A DNA stretch of 64,000 nucleotides from Benincasa hispida. Its lineage: Eukaryota; Streptophyta; Magnoliopsida; Cucurbitales; Cucurbitaceae. A model generated the notes under the pieces. It made no database searches. It was not told the origin of the DNA and saw only the letters and a list, made by a program, of their open reading frames with translations. Below, one piece after another: positions 38,901-48,467 of the stretch. A program made the position numbers and the translations under genes. The stretch covers positions 67,030,526 through 67,094,525 of the forward strand of contig NC_052360.1 in NCBI RefSeq assembly GCF_009727055.1, given 5' to 3'. Within the stretch, counting starts at the first letter, position 1, and each line of letters opens with the position of its first letter.

Positions 38901-41900
38901 ACGATAGCCAGCCAAAGGGTTCTTCTAGAATCACCAAAAGGATGCCCCACAAATAGAGAAGCCAAAAGATCAAAAGTAGAATTGGGGAAGACCAAAGGCC
39001 AACCGAAGGCATCCAAAACAAGATTCCAAAAACATGTCACAAAGGAACAATGAGCAAACAAATGAGCCTGAGTTTCAGCATTATGGCAACACATAGGGCA
39101 CCAAAAGGGGAGAGGTGCAGGTAAGGCATACGGCGTTGCAAACAATCTGCTGTATTAATAGCTCCAAGGCTGAGCTCCCATAAGAAAATTTTAATCTTTA
39201 TCAGGTAGGAGTCCTTCCAAATAACAAAACAAAGGTCTTTCCGATGTGGATCAACAGAATCAATCAAATCAACTAAAAGAGATTTGACAGTATAGTAACC
39301 AGAAGAGTCTGAAGGCCAAATCCAAACATGAGTGGAAGGACAATGTCTAACAGATGGAAGATAATTAGATAAAGAAGCCCATTCAGCAAAGAGTGGATGT
39401 CAACCAAAGAAATTTGATGCCAAAGTTAGTATAGAACTACACATTGGTGTGAAAGCATATTAGAGCAAAGAGTGAATTTTTGGATGTATATACATGTACA
39501 CATTTCCTATTAGGGAAGTGGTGATTATGCAGGACCCCTTAGACTCAAATAACGGATCAAACTTGCGAGAGAATCCCTCCAAAGGGTTGGGACTCCACAC
39601 ACAAATGTCCCTTCTCCCATGTCTAAAAATAAACACCTCAAGCATGGACAGAAGAAAGACAACCCTCGTAGCTCTCTATTGAACAAAGAGTGATAAAACT
39701 TGAATAAAAAGAAAAGGAGCTCCCCTACCGAATCATCAAACTAAAAGCCAAAAACCACAAGATTTTTAAAGGAAGTAGGATGAGATGAGGGGACATAAAG
39801 CAGAGGGGTTTATCCCCCACCCACTAATCTTCTCAAAAGTACACATTCTTCCCTCCCCCGCCACACAACAGACCAAATGAGTGAAAGAAGGAAGCTCCTA
39901 AGAAATATCCTTCCAAGTAAGTGCCTTAAACCCCGCCTGACTGTCATTCAAAAGGATGAGGACGAAACTTAGTAGCAATAATCATGTTACAAAGAGAGTT
40001 GGAATGAGGAGAGAGACTCTTTTTTTTAAAAGGAAACACCACTTTTCATTGATGAAATGAAAAGAGACCGATGCTCGAATTACAAGAAACTACTAAAAAT
40101 AAGAAATAGGGATCAGCAAATGCACCTGGTTATCTCAACTAGGTTGACACACCCATAGCATCCTCATTATACCCCAAAACGAACATTTCGAATACAATAG
40201 AAAACCATGTGTCTAATAATACCATTACATAAAATGAATGAAAGCATTCCAATTAAGACAAATATCTTGAATAGAATAATCTGAAAAATTCGTGGAAAGT
40301 GAACACCAAGAAGAAGCTTTAACTTTTGCAATCTCATAACGGTTAAACCATTGAAGAGACTTTTCTTGAAAAATACGCTGATTTCTCTCAAACTAAATTT
40401 CCATCAAAACTGCTTTAACTGCATTAATCCATAACTGAAGCGAGTGGGCTTTTAAAAAAGGACCGATAATAAGCTGAGCCACATTTTCCTTGAAAACATT
40501 GCTGAAAACCCAATGAAGATTAAATGTTGCAAACAATTTCCTCCATAATTCCAAAGAGGACTGAGAGGAGAAACTCCAATTATTTTAGACATTTAGGGTA
40601 ATTGTCATGTTAAATAAGATTTAGGGCAATAATCTGGTCATTGTCTTGTTAAATTGGTCAATGAACATTTGGTTGGGTAGTGTATGTTGCCCTCCTACTC
40701 TTCAGGCCAAAGAGCATTCTCTATTAATATGCATGACAAAATGCATTCTTCTCTTGGTTAACTGGAAGCATGAAATCTAGATGCAGCCTAAGGTGTTCAT
40801 GAGAGTGGAAATAATCCTTGGCCATGCCTTGTTCATAACCTTAACCTTTAAGACAGTCTCTGTAGACCCTCTACTTTTTGTTCTTCTTCTTGACGACTGC
40901 CATGTCTGCGAGCTAATCTAAGTGGATGAACCTAACATCAATCAGACAGGCATTTGGCCTTCTATTGATTTTTTTTTTTCCGCCCTTCCTATCGATCAAG
41001 TTGCGCTTACTTCATTCCATTGAGCACGTGATCTTACTTGAATATGATATGTTCTATAGGTTGTAAAACCGTGTCCTTGAATTCAAAGTTTCACTTGAGC
41101 ACAAACTTCCTCTTCTTCTGCCTAATTTGTGGAATGGAAAGACTAACTTCCAGCCCAAGAGTGATGATTTAGAGTCAATCTGAAGCATGTTCAAGTGGTT
41201 CCAAGCAAAGGAGAGTGTTAGCTTCAGGGAATCAACTTAGTATAGATATCATCGTACTTGGAAGGTTTGAGCCCACGTTCATAATCTTGTCAAGTCTGTT
41301 GGATTGGATGAAGTTGCTAGGATGTAGTCTCTGCCTTGATGTTTGTGATTGAACTGCAGGCAGTAGCCTGGTTTCTCAAGAGACATTTCACGTCCTGAGC
41401 AATAGGGTATTAAAAGTCCTCAGATTCCCATCAATCATCTTCCTTCATAACTAAAATCTGAGTTTGTAATGACTATGATGATGATGTGGATCACAAGATC
41501 ATTGCCATACTTACTTCTGTGTACATGTAAGAGACCTAGTTAGAGATATAATAGAGTTATTAGTAGAATATTAGTATGGTTAATAGAAGGGCAAATTAGT
41601 AAATAGTTAATAAGTTGGTGAGGTCTTTTTGTTATAAACAGAGGAAGTGGGGTGAGAGTAAGAGTAGGAAGAATTTTATGTGAGGATTTCATAATTGGGA
41701 ATTTGGGAGAGTCTAGCTCTCTCGAAAGGCTAGGGTTTATCTTGTTACTTTGTTTATGAGTTTATAGCATATTTCAATACATTTTCCTTTTTCCCTTCAG
41801 CTTCTTCTTCTTCTTCCTTGTGAAATTTCCACTGCCGTCGCCTCCTTTTTCTTCCCTTTGGCCGACCTTGTTCCTCGACTCCTCTGTCCTTGTGTTTTCT

Positions 41901-44900
41901 TTTGTGGTTTAAGGACTTAAAACTCACCAGCACATGAAACTTACATCGGTGTTTCGAATTCCACCAAGTCCTTGTCTCTGACCATCTCTCCTTTCGATGT
42001 TGGTTATGGACATCAACGATCAGGTACCGCTTCTCTCCATCTTCTTCATAAATAGTCTCCTCTGATTCCTCCATCTTCGATTCACCTTCTTTTTCTCCTT
42101 TTGCTTCTATTTTCGTCATTTGTATCTCTTCGATAGTGGTCTGCACAAATCCTACCCTCACGTTGTTTTACTTTCCAACCTTCTTATCATTCTCTTCGAC
42201 ACCAATGGCCTCCAATACATACTCTGTTCTCTCTCCATCCTCCCTTCCAACCAGTGTGTTTCCTTTTTCCCTTCCTCGTTCAGCTTCTTTAATCTCATGG
42301 AATTTCCATGACTGTGACGATTCATCCACAATCGAGGTTGAGCTCTTGATCTCACCCCTGGGCGTTCTACTCGAGTACCAAACCCTATTGACTACCCTTG
42401 ACAACCGCTCGATTTTCTCGGCCATTTCTTGCGTCAAGGCTTTCAGCTAAGAAATCTCCCTTCCAGCAGCATCCACCCTTTCTTCCAATGTTTTTTTAAT
42501 CATTTTCTTTTCTTCTCCTCGAGTTTCTTGCATCTTCTCCCAGATTTCTCTTTCAACTCTTTCACGCTTGCAATCAGCTATCCACTTCTGCATTTGCTCT
42601 CATGTCCATGGAGTTTCTCCTCTCTCGGCTGCCTCACATTTACGATCAACAATCCATTTACACAACCACTCCCACGTCGATGATTCTTCTTCCCTCATTG
42701 CCAAACAAAATAAAATAGTACCCAAGAAAGAACAGCTTTGATACCAATTTGTTACGACCCCTCCTAACAAGAACAAGACTCAAGAATACAAAATAAACTT
42801 GAGGATAATTCAATTATAGAAATATAGGAAAATGTATTCAAATATGCTATAAACTCATAAGTAAAGTAACAAAATAAACCTTAGCCTTTCGAGAGGGCTA
42901 GACTCTTCCAAATTCCCAATTAGGAAATCCTCACATAAAATTCTTCATACTCTTACTCCCCCCACTTCCTCTATTTATAACCAAAAGACCTAACCAACTT
43001 ATTAACTATTTACTAATTTGCCCTTCTATTTACCATACTAATATTCTACTGATAACTCTATTATATCTCTAGCTAGGTCTCTTACAGTACGTTAGCCAAA
43101 ACTACTCTCCCAGGCTTTAATATTGACCACGTAAAACAGTTCAGGAAAAACTCGAATCTTTTGCTGCAGTTGGAAGCCTCCTACTCGATTATCTTGGCAT
43201 GCCCCTTGGAAGCAAGCCTTTCCCTTCCCAGAACCTTGTAGTGGAAAGAATCTCTAGAATAGCAGAGAAATGGAAAAACATCATATTCTCAATTCTCAAA
43301 GGGAGGTATGTTGGCTATTATACAAACTGTCCTATCTCAACTCCCAATATTATATGTAGATATTCAAATATCAAGACAGACTGCTAGAATTCTTATAAAA
43401 AAGATTAAGGATTAGGTAAAGCTACTGGCGGTATGTCATCAAATTGCTAGAATAGAGCTTTTAACCATAGAAACGGTGGACTTGGCATTAGCAACCTCAG
43501 ATACAAGAACATTAGTTTATGAGGAAGTAGGTTTGGAGATTTCCGCAACAATAGAACCCCATGTTAATCCATAATACCAAGTAAATATGAGCTTCACAAC
43601 CTTTAACCACCATTAATTCACAAATAACCATGGGTAAATCCAAAGAAACAGTAGCTGGAAATTTATTTCAAAATACAAGGAAATCTCAGACAACTGTTTC
43701 AGCCTCAAAAGTGTTACGAGAATGTGCGACCAAATCAAGAAAAAAAAAATTTGGGAAGATTAGCTCAAAAGGAACCAGTAACTATAGGCTTTCAATGACT
43801 AGTATATATCTGAATACAGAGCCTCTACCTGAAGCTCCACATTAAACTTTTTTCCTTTTTCGTCTTTTTTAATTATGATAGATCAAAATTTGCTCACCTC
43901 TTCATTCACAAAAAGTCGAATGGTTCTGTAGTATAAGAAATTTCTGGGCTCTGCAGGATAAACAGAATATTAGTCTGTTGAAAAATAAATGCTCAAGATT
44001 CAGAATGTTACAAGTTTCATGTACTGACTACATAAGTAGCCTTCAAATCTAGGTGAACTGTGAATTTATTGTAGAGCAATAATGTGCTTGCTTTTCGAAG
44101 ATTTAATTAGAGAAAAATTCAAAATCATTTCTAACATGCTTGAATAATTTGGTGTCCTTAGAAAGCAATTAATATTGGGAGATATGAAATATGAAAAAAT
44201 GATTAGATAAAGAATGTATTTGAAGTCAACGAAACTATAAATTTATAACTACCTGTTAAAAAATCTTATCAGAAAATTAAACCAATCAATAAATGATATC
44301 ATACTTTTAAAGACTAAGAAACCCATGCCAGTTGCAACTCCACAACTGATCAGCGGATGTGATGCAGCAACAAGAATACCATCTGCAGAAAAAATGTAAA
44401 ACAACAATTTTCAGTTATTTAAATATTTGAGGGGGGAAAAAGAAAAGAACGAAGGAAGGTAAGTTAAAAATCAGCTTTCCATCACAATGATAAATGAGGA
44501 ACAAACCTCTAATTTTTCCAAATAATACATTCTCATAAGCAGCGAGCTCGGACTTTCCCTCCCAAAAGAAATCCTAGAGGCATGGTTTTAATGCATAGAA
44601 TGATAAGTTTAGAGAATAATGTTAAATAAAATAAATACAAATACAGAGGAGTCAAAAGTAGGCAATCAGAGAATGAACAAGGTACTATCAAATAAGGTCT
44701 CCATTATAAAGAGTATGTATCGTTTATTTTGGCAACAAAATAAAATGAAATAATATAAAGTAAAAATATTTATTGTGGGAAACAAGGGCTTTCAATGACT
44801 AGGCCATGTAAGTGGCATCAAGGCGAGATAAAAACAAGCATATAACTTGCATCTTAAATTCCAATTAGATAACTCATCTTAGGTGCTGAACTTTAGAAGA

Positions 44901-47655
44901 AACCTCAAGGAGGAATGAAGGATGAAATTTCCAAATGGGTCTCCTTAAATCAACTCATCCCCATTCTCAATCTCACAATGAGGGAGGACATTTGGATCTG
45001 GAATTTGGATAACAGTGGCTTTCTTACTGCCAAATCCTTAATATCACACCTTACCTCAGGAACAACTTCATTCATGAAGGATCTCTTCAAACAAAACTTC
45101 CTAGTCCAAAGAGAGTCAAGTTTCTTCTATGGGAAATTGTCCACTCCTTCCATTGTTCTTATTCTGCTGAAATCTGGGCTGTTGGTTGGCATATTGCTGC
45201 TCCATTGGACACAATTGCATGGATCATAAGCACGCTGATCACCCTTTTAAGGCAACAAAAGGGAATTTATGGGCTAGCATTATCAGAGCCATTCTTTGGA
45301 AGATATAAGGAGAGAAATTCTAGGATTCTTCAAAGGAAAAGAAAGATCCCCTGGGGATGTCCTTCAATCATCCATTTTTATTGCTATATTTTGGTGTAAA
45401 AGTATATAGCCCCTCAACAGTTACAACTTAAATTTCCTTGTATGTGATTGGAGGAATATTTTGTAAGACCATTTATGAGCCCATTTTGTACTCTTTGGAT
45501 ATTCCATTCATCAATGAAATTGTTTCTAATCCAAGAGATATATATTCAGATGCTTTATGTTCCCAAGAGGAACAATCAACTTTTTTTACTCATTAAGAAA
45601 ATTCAAAACAAGATTATCCAAAATATAAGGAACAGAACCATCATAGACTATAAAATTCAACGAATTCAGAACCCCTCTACTGAGACAGAATGCACTATCT
45701 ATACATAATTAAAAAGCAGCAAGATTTTGGGTAGATTATTGTCTACTGAAAACCATTAGTTCACATCGTGTATCACCGATGGCCACCTTTGAAAATCATT
45801 TGGTTTTTGGTTTTGGATATTGAAAACTAAAATAAAATGAAATTCTTTTAAAATATAATTTTTAAGAATTTATTTTTGTTTTTTGAATTTAGCTAAGAAT
45901 TCAAATATTTTCTTAAGAACGATGTGGAACATTGTAAAGAAATTGTAATATAACAAGTAAAATTTTGAAAAACCAAATGATTATCAGATTGAACCTTATA
46001 TGACTGCCACCACTTCTGTCTTGCATGGTATATTACTGCCCAAACTTACTGGAAAAAAAAAACCATCCCCAACAACATCCAGCTAGCTGAAACATTAAGA
46101 ATGTTCAGTTGCATTCATTTTCTTTGCAGGAGTTCTTGCTATTTCCTCAAAACTATGATTTCAATCTTTATGCACTTATATCTTTGGTGAACCCTTTGAT
46201 GAGGAAGATCTTAATCTATCATCAAAAGCTACCAGAAAACTCTATTGCTGCCACTTCAAACACTGCCCCCATAGTTTGACTTGACACAACTTATCCCTCA
46301 TTGCTGTGTTCATGCCAGAGAGTTGAAGATCGGCAAAATGTAACCCCAACTACGCAAACTTCAAACAAAGAAGAGGGTTTCTAAAACCTTAGAAGTCAAA
46401 GACTCAGTTGTACAACCTGACCTGTCGAATAAAAGTATATCTCAATAAAATAAATCAGTTCATTTTGTTATGCAGCCTGACTGTTCAATCATAGCCTGCC
46501 TCCACAGTCTGTCACAGAATTTTTTGAAAGCATCTAAATCTATGGACTAGATGAAAATGATTTTACCAATTAAACAAAGAAACGTTTCATCTGAATATTA
46601 ACTATGCAAGCAATATCAAAATTGATCAAGAAGTCTTTTTCTTCAGTCCAACTTGAACTTTTGGGCAGCCCTGCAACTCAATCACCCTCCCTTAAACTTG
46701 GAGGAAAGAACTGCAGGAGGAAACTGTATAAAATCTCCCTACTAGAAAGCTAACTGACAAGAAAATAAAAATATAAAATTCTTGCTAGAGGCAAGAAAAA
46801 CATTTTCATAAGCAACTTTAGAAAGAAATAATTACGAACTAACTCTTCTATGTGCCAAAAACATCATAACTATTTTTTCAATGAAATCATCAACTTTCAT
46901 TGAGAAAAAATGAAACATCAATTGGACTTAAGAAATGCATGTGGACTTCCGTTGGCTCACTAAATTCATGCACATTTCCCACATAACACAAGCAGCCGAG
47001 CTAGTCATATTTGCAATCTTCATTTTATTTCCAAAGCCAACAGTTGTGGTAAAAAACTTTAAGAGAGCCTTATAATATTCATTCAACAGGCTAGGTCTGG
47101 AGTTCGGTTATTCAGCTTTACTCCCCTCCGGGCCATCAGCACCCCCGAGGCTCGGACCCAGGAGACGTTTTGGTTCGAATGTTAGACCCTCAAAATCGGT
47201 ACTACTAAGAGACCACAAGCCCTTGCCAACGGCTTATACACAACAGGCATCGATCAACCAACAAATCTACGAATTGAGTACAATCCAACACGTCCTTTCA
47301 ACCCCTGTCTCTTGGAGACCTAAACTAACATCCATTCTTAATTGGAAACTAAACAGGGGGGGGGGGGGGGGGGGGGGGCGGGGGAGGGGGGGGGGGGGGT
47401 AGTGGAGGAAAATTACAATGGCCTTCTGGAAATGAGGATAGGAGGTGGAACGAATCTGAAGAAAGGCGAGATTTGGAGGCTTCAATGGCAGACTTCAAAG
47501 GTGATCGATAGCCCGTGGTATAGCAACGCCTGTTGAGCTGCGTACTCAGCCAAGCGCTTAGCTAAGTCTTCCAATGATTGAGGTTTTCCTGGAGAAGATT
47601 CAATGGTGATAGGAAGGAGATGATTGATTTTCTTGGGAGGACGGTGATCCAGCAT
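32932..47655 (-). CDS. RHIP1: RGS1-HXK1-interacting protein 1-like, 8+ exons
   Basis: A host gene on the minus strand. Exons from the 3' end: 32932-33021 (stop TGA), 34479-34537, 34643-34707, 34790-34842, 37717-37800, 43898-43950, 44305-44382, 44507-44573. All have GT/AG borders and keep one open frame across every junction. Exon 44305-44382 encodes a hydrophobic stretch (ILVAASHPLISCGVATGMGF), a likely membrane segment, followed by KKPRNFLYYRT. Exons 43898 to 34790 encode a coiled coil (LLSKADANVKELRQSIDRIK), then RTKLRQAGKQIEG and, at the C-terminus, ASRFRTQVSNLASEAK and VSKISNYGISV. This architecture and ending match the plant RHIP1 family, reported to link the RGS1 receptor-regulator and hexokinase 1 in glucose signalling. 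The first exon (47494-47655, with SLEDLAKRLAEYAAQQALLY) is in phase if its donor is GAA|GTC, but another frame argues for a longer exon or a frameshift. Assignment is by recall, not by alignment. Confidence 0.75.
33755..34110. repeat. Imperfect tandem repeat in RHIP1-like intron
   Basis: Two imperfect units, each running TGTTGAG-NNNGGCGAGAGAA, then an A/G-rich stretch, GACCGNCNNANNAATG and ACAACNAGC-type sequence. The first starts near 33758 and the second near 33964. It is purine-rich and lies in the last intron. Confidence 0.5.
34846..34921. repeat. 38-bp direct tandem duplication
   Basis: Two identical or nearly identical 38-bp copies (34846-34883 and 34884-34921), containing AAATGAAAATTATAGAAAAG. 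On the gene strand they lie directly upstream of the exon 34790-34842, and the last bases of one copy form its splice acceptor region. Confidence 0.85.
35055..35426. repeat. 183-bp direct tandem duplication
   Basis: Two highly similar copies with period 183, for example TCATACGGTTCGTCATGTT at 35061 and 35244. They end with GGTATAAAATTCTTCTT. Few differences are visible, so the duplication is recent. It lies in an intron of the RHIP1-like gene. Confidence 0.9.
35611..36900 (-). mobile_element. LINE (L1-type) 3' fragment
   Basis: The minus strand encodes a reverse-transcriptase zinc-binding region (about 36205-35777) with VTIPKKVKFFFWQV, then CTLCQRAEEDLNHLFWHC (the C...C...H...C pattern of the plant LINE zf-RVT domain) and VWNIFFGLF. 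Upstream, to about 36900, broken frames resemble the end of the LINE reverse transcriptase. The A tail is seen as the T run at 35611-35631. It sits in the intron between exons 34790-34842 and 37717-37800, in the same orientation as the host gene. Confidence 0.8.
37304..37357. repeat. 27-bp tandem duplication
   Basis: The unit AGCATCCTAGCTTCCCATGA plus CTCTACT occurs twice in a row, at 37304-37330 and 37331-37357, in an intron of the RHIP1-like gene. Confidence 0.9.
38672..40015 (-). mobile_element. LINE 3' fragment, zf-RVT region
   Basis: The minus-strand frame at 39145-38768 contains FWCPMCCHNAETQAHLFAHC and FWNLVLDAFGW, the zinc-binding end of plant LINE ORF2. Broken upstream frames extend to about 40010. 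The T-rich tail is at 38673-38680, and just beyond it is ACATTTCATTGATGAATGAA, the 3'-UTR wording shared with the neighbouring LINE at 40019. It is intronic, in host-gene orientation. Confidence 0.78.
40019..40600 (-). mobile_element. LINE 3' fragment
   Basis: A T run (40019-40028), then CACTTTTCATTGATGAAATG, marks the 3' end of another LINE copy. Minus-strand frames around 40391-40167 include RLQKLKLLLG and, one frame over, KSLQWFNRYEIAKVK, FSDYSIQDICLNW and WNAFI, typical of the C-terminal region of such elements. It abuts the previous fragment head to tail. Confidence 0.65.
40601..41525. other. Unassigned intronic sequence
   Basis: Less AT-rich than average and probably transposon-derived. 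Plus-strand frames such as FKVSLEHKLPLLLPNLWNG are broken by stops and I do not recognise them. Confidence 0.4.
41526..43086 (-). mobile_element. Small LTR element with inverted LTRs
   Basis: The right LTR (about 42750-43086, minus orientation) starts TGTAAGAGACC and ends GTCGTAACA. It is followed by the tRNA-Met type primer site TTGGTATCAAAGC (42735-42748, minus). The interior encodes charged, gag-unlike frames (MAEKIERLSRVVNRVWYSS and a Glu/Lys-rich segment) with stops. At the left, instead of a second minus LTR, there is a truncated copy of the same LTR in plus orientation (41526 to about 41788). The flanks GTACA (41521-41525) and GTACG (43087-43091) look like a target duplication with one change, so the whole block is probably one insertion. 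It has no pol domains, so it would be non-autonomous. It lies in a RHIP1-like intron. Confidence 0.75.
43130..43560 (+). mobile_element. LINE reverse-transcriptase fragment
   Basis: The plus strand shows LLDYLGMPLGSKPF and RISRIAEKWKNIIFSILKG (the thumb region of LINE reverse transcriptase), then NGGLGISNLRYKN some 60 codons on. These are standard landmarks of plant L1 ORF2. Stops and frame changes are frequent. It lies in the intron just upstream of the exon at 43898, antisense to the host gene. Confidence 0.72.
44890..45540 (+). mobile_element. LINE zf-RVT fragment
   Basis: A plus-strand frame with EDIWIWNLDNSGFLTAKSL, then frame-shifted sequence SPKRVKFLLWEIVHS and later LWASIIRAILWKI and ERNSRI. 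These match the end of plant LINE ORF2. It lies in the first resolved intron of the RHIP1-like gene, antisense to it. Confidence 0.72.
45792..45982. repeat. MITE, ~190 bp
   Basis: The ends AATCATTTGGTTTTT (left) and AAAAACCAAATGATT (right) are perfect inverted repeats. The interior AATTCAAATATTTTCTTAAG is shared with the element at 21413-21680. It is intronic. Confidence 0.7.
45983..47355. other. Intron 1 remainder, no exon recognised
   Basis: I searched for a minus-strand exon that would link exon 1 to 44507-44573 and found none. The stretch 47090-47240 is GC-richer but has no convincing frame. Confidence 0.45.
47356..47399. repeat. G-rich homopolymer tract (23G-C-5G-A-14G)
   Basis: Forty-four bases with only one C and one A among the Gs, immediately 3' of the RHIP1-like first exon on its coding strand (C-rich there). 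It can in principle form G-quadruplexes on the plus strand and is a place where polymerase and assembly errors are likely. Confidence 0.95.
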
Positions 47656-47901
47656 CCATCGCCAATGCAAAGAGTTTCTTCCTCGTGGATATTATGCGCT
47701 GAATGCTCTTCGCGAAACAAAATTTCTGAAAACTTGGTTTCAGTCAGCCCCGCCCCGGGTTTTGCTCGATGCTCCAGCAGCCGCTTGAGCGCTTTTTTCC
47801 TTTTTTTTTTTTTTTTTTTTTCTTTTCTGGAAAAATTTCATAAAATAACTCAAAAACAAAAACTTTTCTATGGAGAATTTAAAAACTTTGTTCTCATTCA
47901 T

Positions 47902-47912
47902 CTTTTATACAC
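47902..47912 (-). promoter_or_regulatory. Candidate TATA box of RHIP1-like gene
   Basis: The minus strand reads GTGTATAAAAG about 250 bases upstream of the first exon's ATG codons. The interval contains a long A run on the gene strand (T run at about 47797-47822). Motif and position only. Confidence 0.4.
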
Positions 47913-48299
47913 AAAAAATATCATTTTTGCCTCTAATTTTAAATGCTACTCTCCTTTTATTCTTCTTCATCCTTTGATTTTTCCTTCCAACCATCAATCG
48001 TTTACAATTAAATGCAACCATTTATTCTCAACCAACATTGTACCACTAGAATTCAATGTTATTGGATCTTAACAATTGAATAAGTAAACGAATATCATTT
48101 TCAACTCTTCCGTTTCACTCGAACACTATCACTTTTTCCATTGCTCTATCACTTTCAGTTGAACACAGATCGCATTCAACTCCATTTAATTTATTTTGTA
48201 GGTATAGAGCGAGCATTCTTCAAAGAAGATCATTCTACATATCCAAAAACGAATACGGTAAGTGTTAACCAAAACTTTTAGAAGTTCGTTCACTATTAT

Positions 48300-48467
48300 T
48301 TTTCCGATCATGCACCAATATATATGCAATCATGTACCATTGTATTTGCGATTATATATCATGAGGTACACGATCATGTACCACGTTATACACGATCGTA
48401 TAGCACTATATATATGATTGTATATGTTGTGGTATACAATCATATACCTCATGATATACAATCGTAT
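48300..48467. repeat. Degenerate CGATCATGTACC array
   Basis: About eight diverged units alternating GATCATGTACCA-like and TATATGATTGTATA-like sequence. They end exactly where the copia LTR begins at 48468. Confidence 0.6.

Noticed and set aside
42120..42683. Plus-strand frames with Ser/Phe/Pro-rich sequence
   Set aside because: They are mirror frames of the purine-rich minus-strand interior of the inverted-LTR element.
47342..47536. Glycine-rich open frame on the plus strand
   Set aside because: It exists only because the 44-bp G tract has no stops, and it is antisense to the RHIP1-like first exon.
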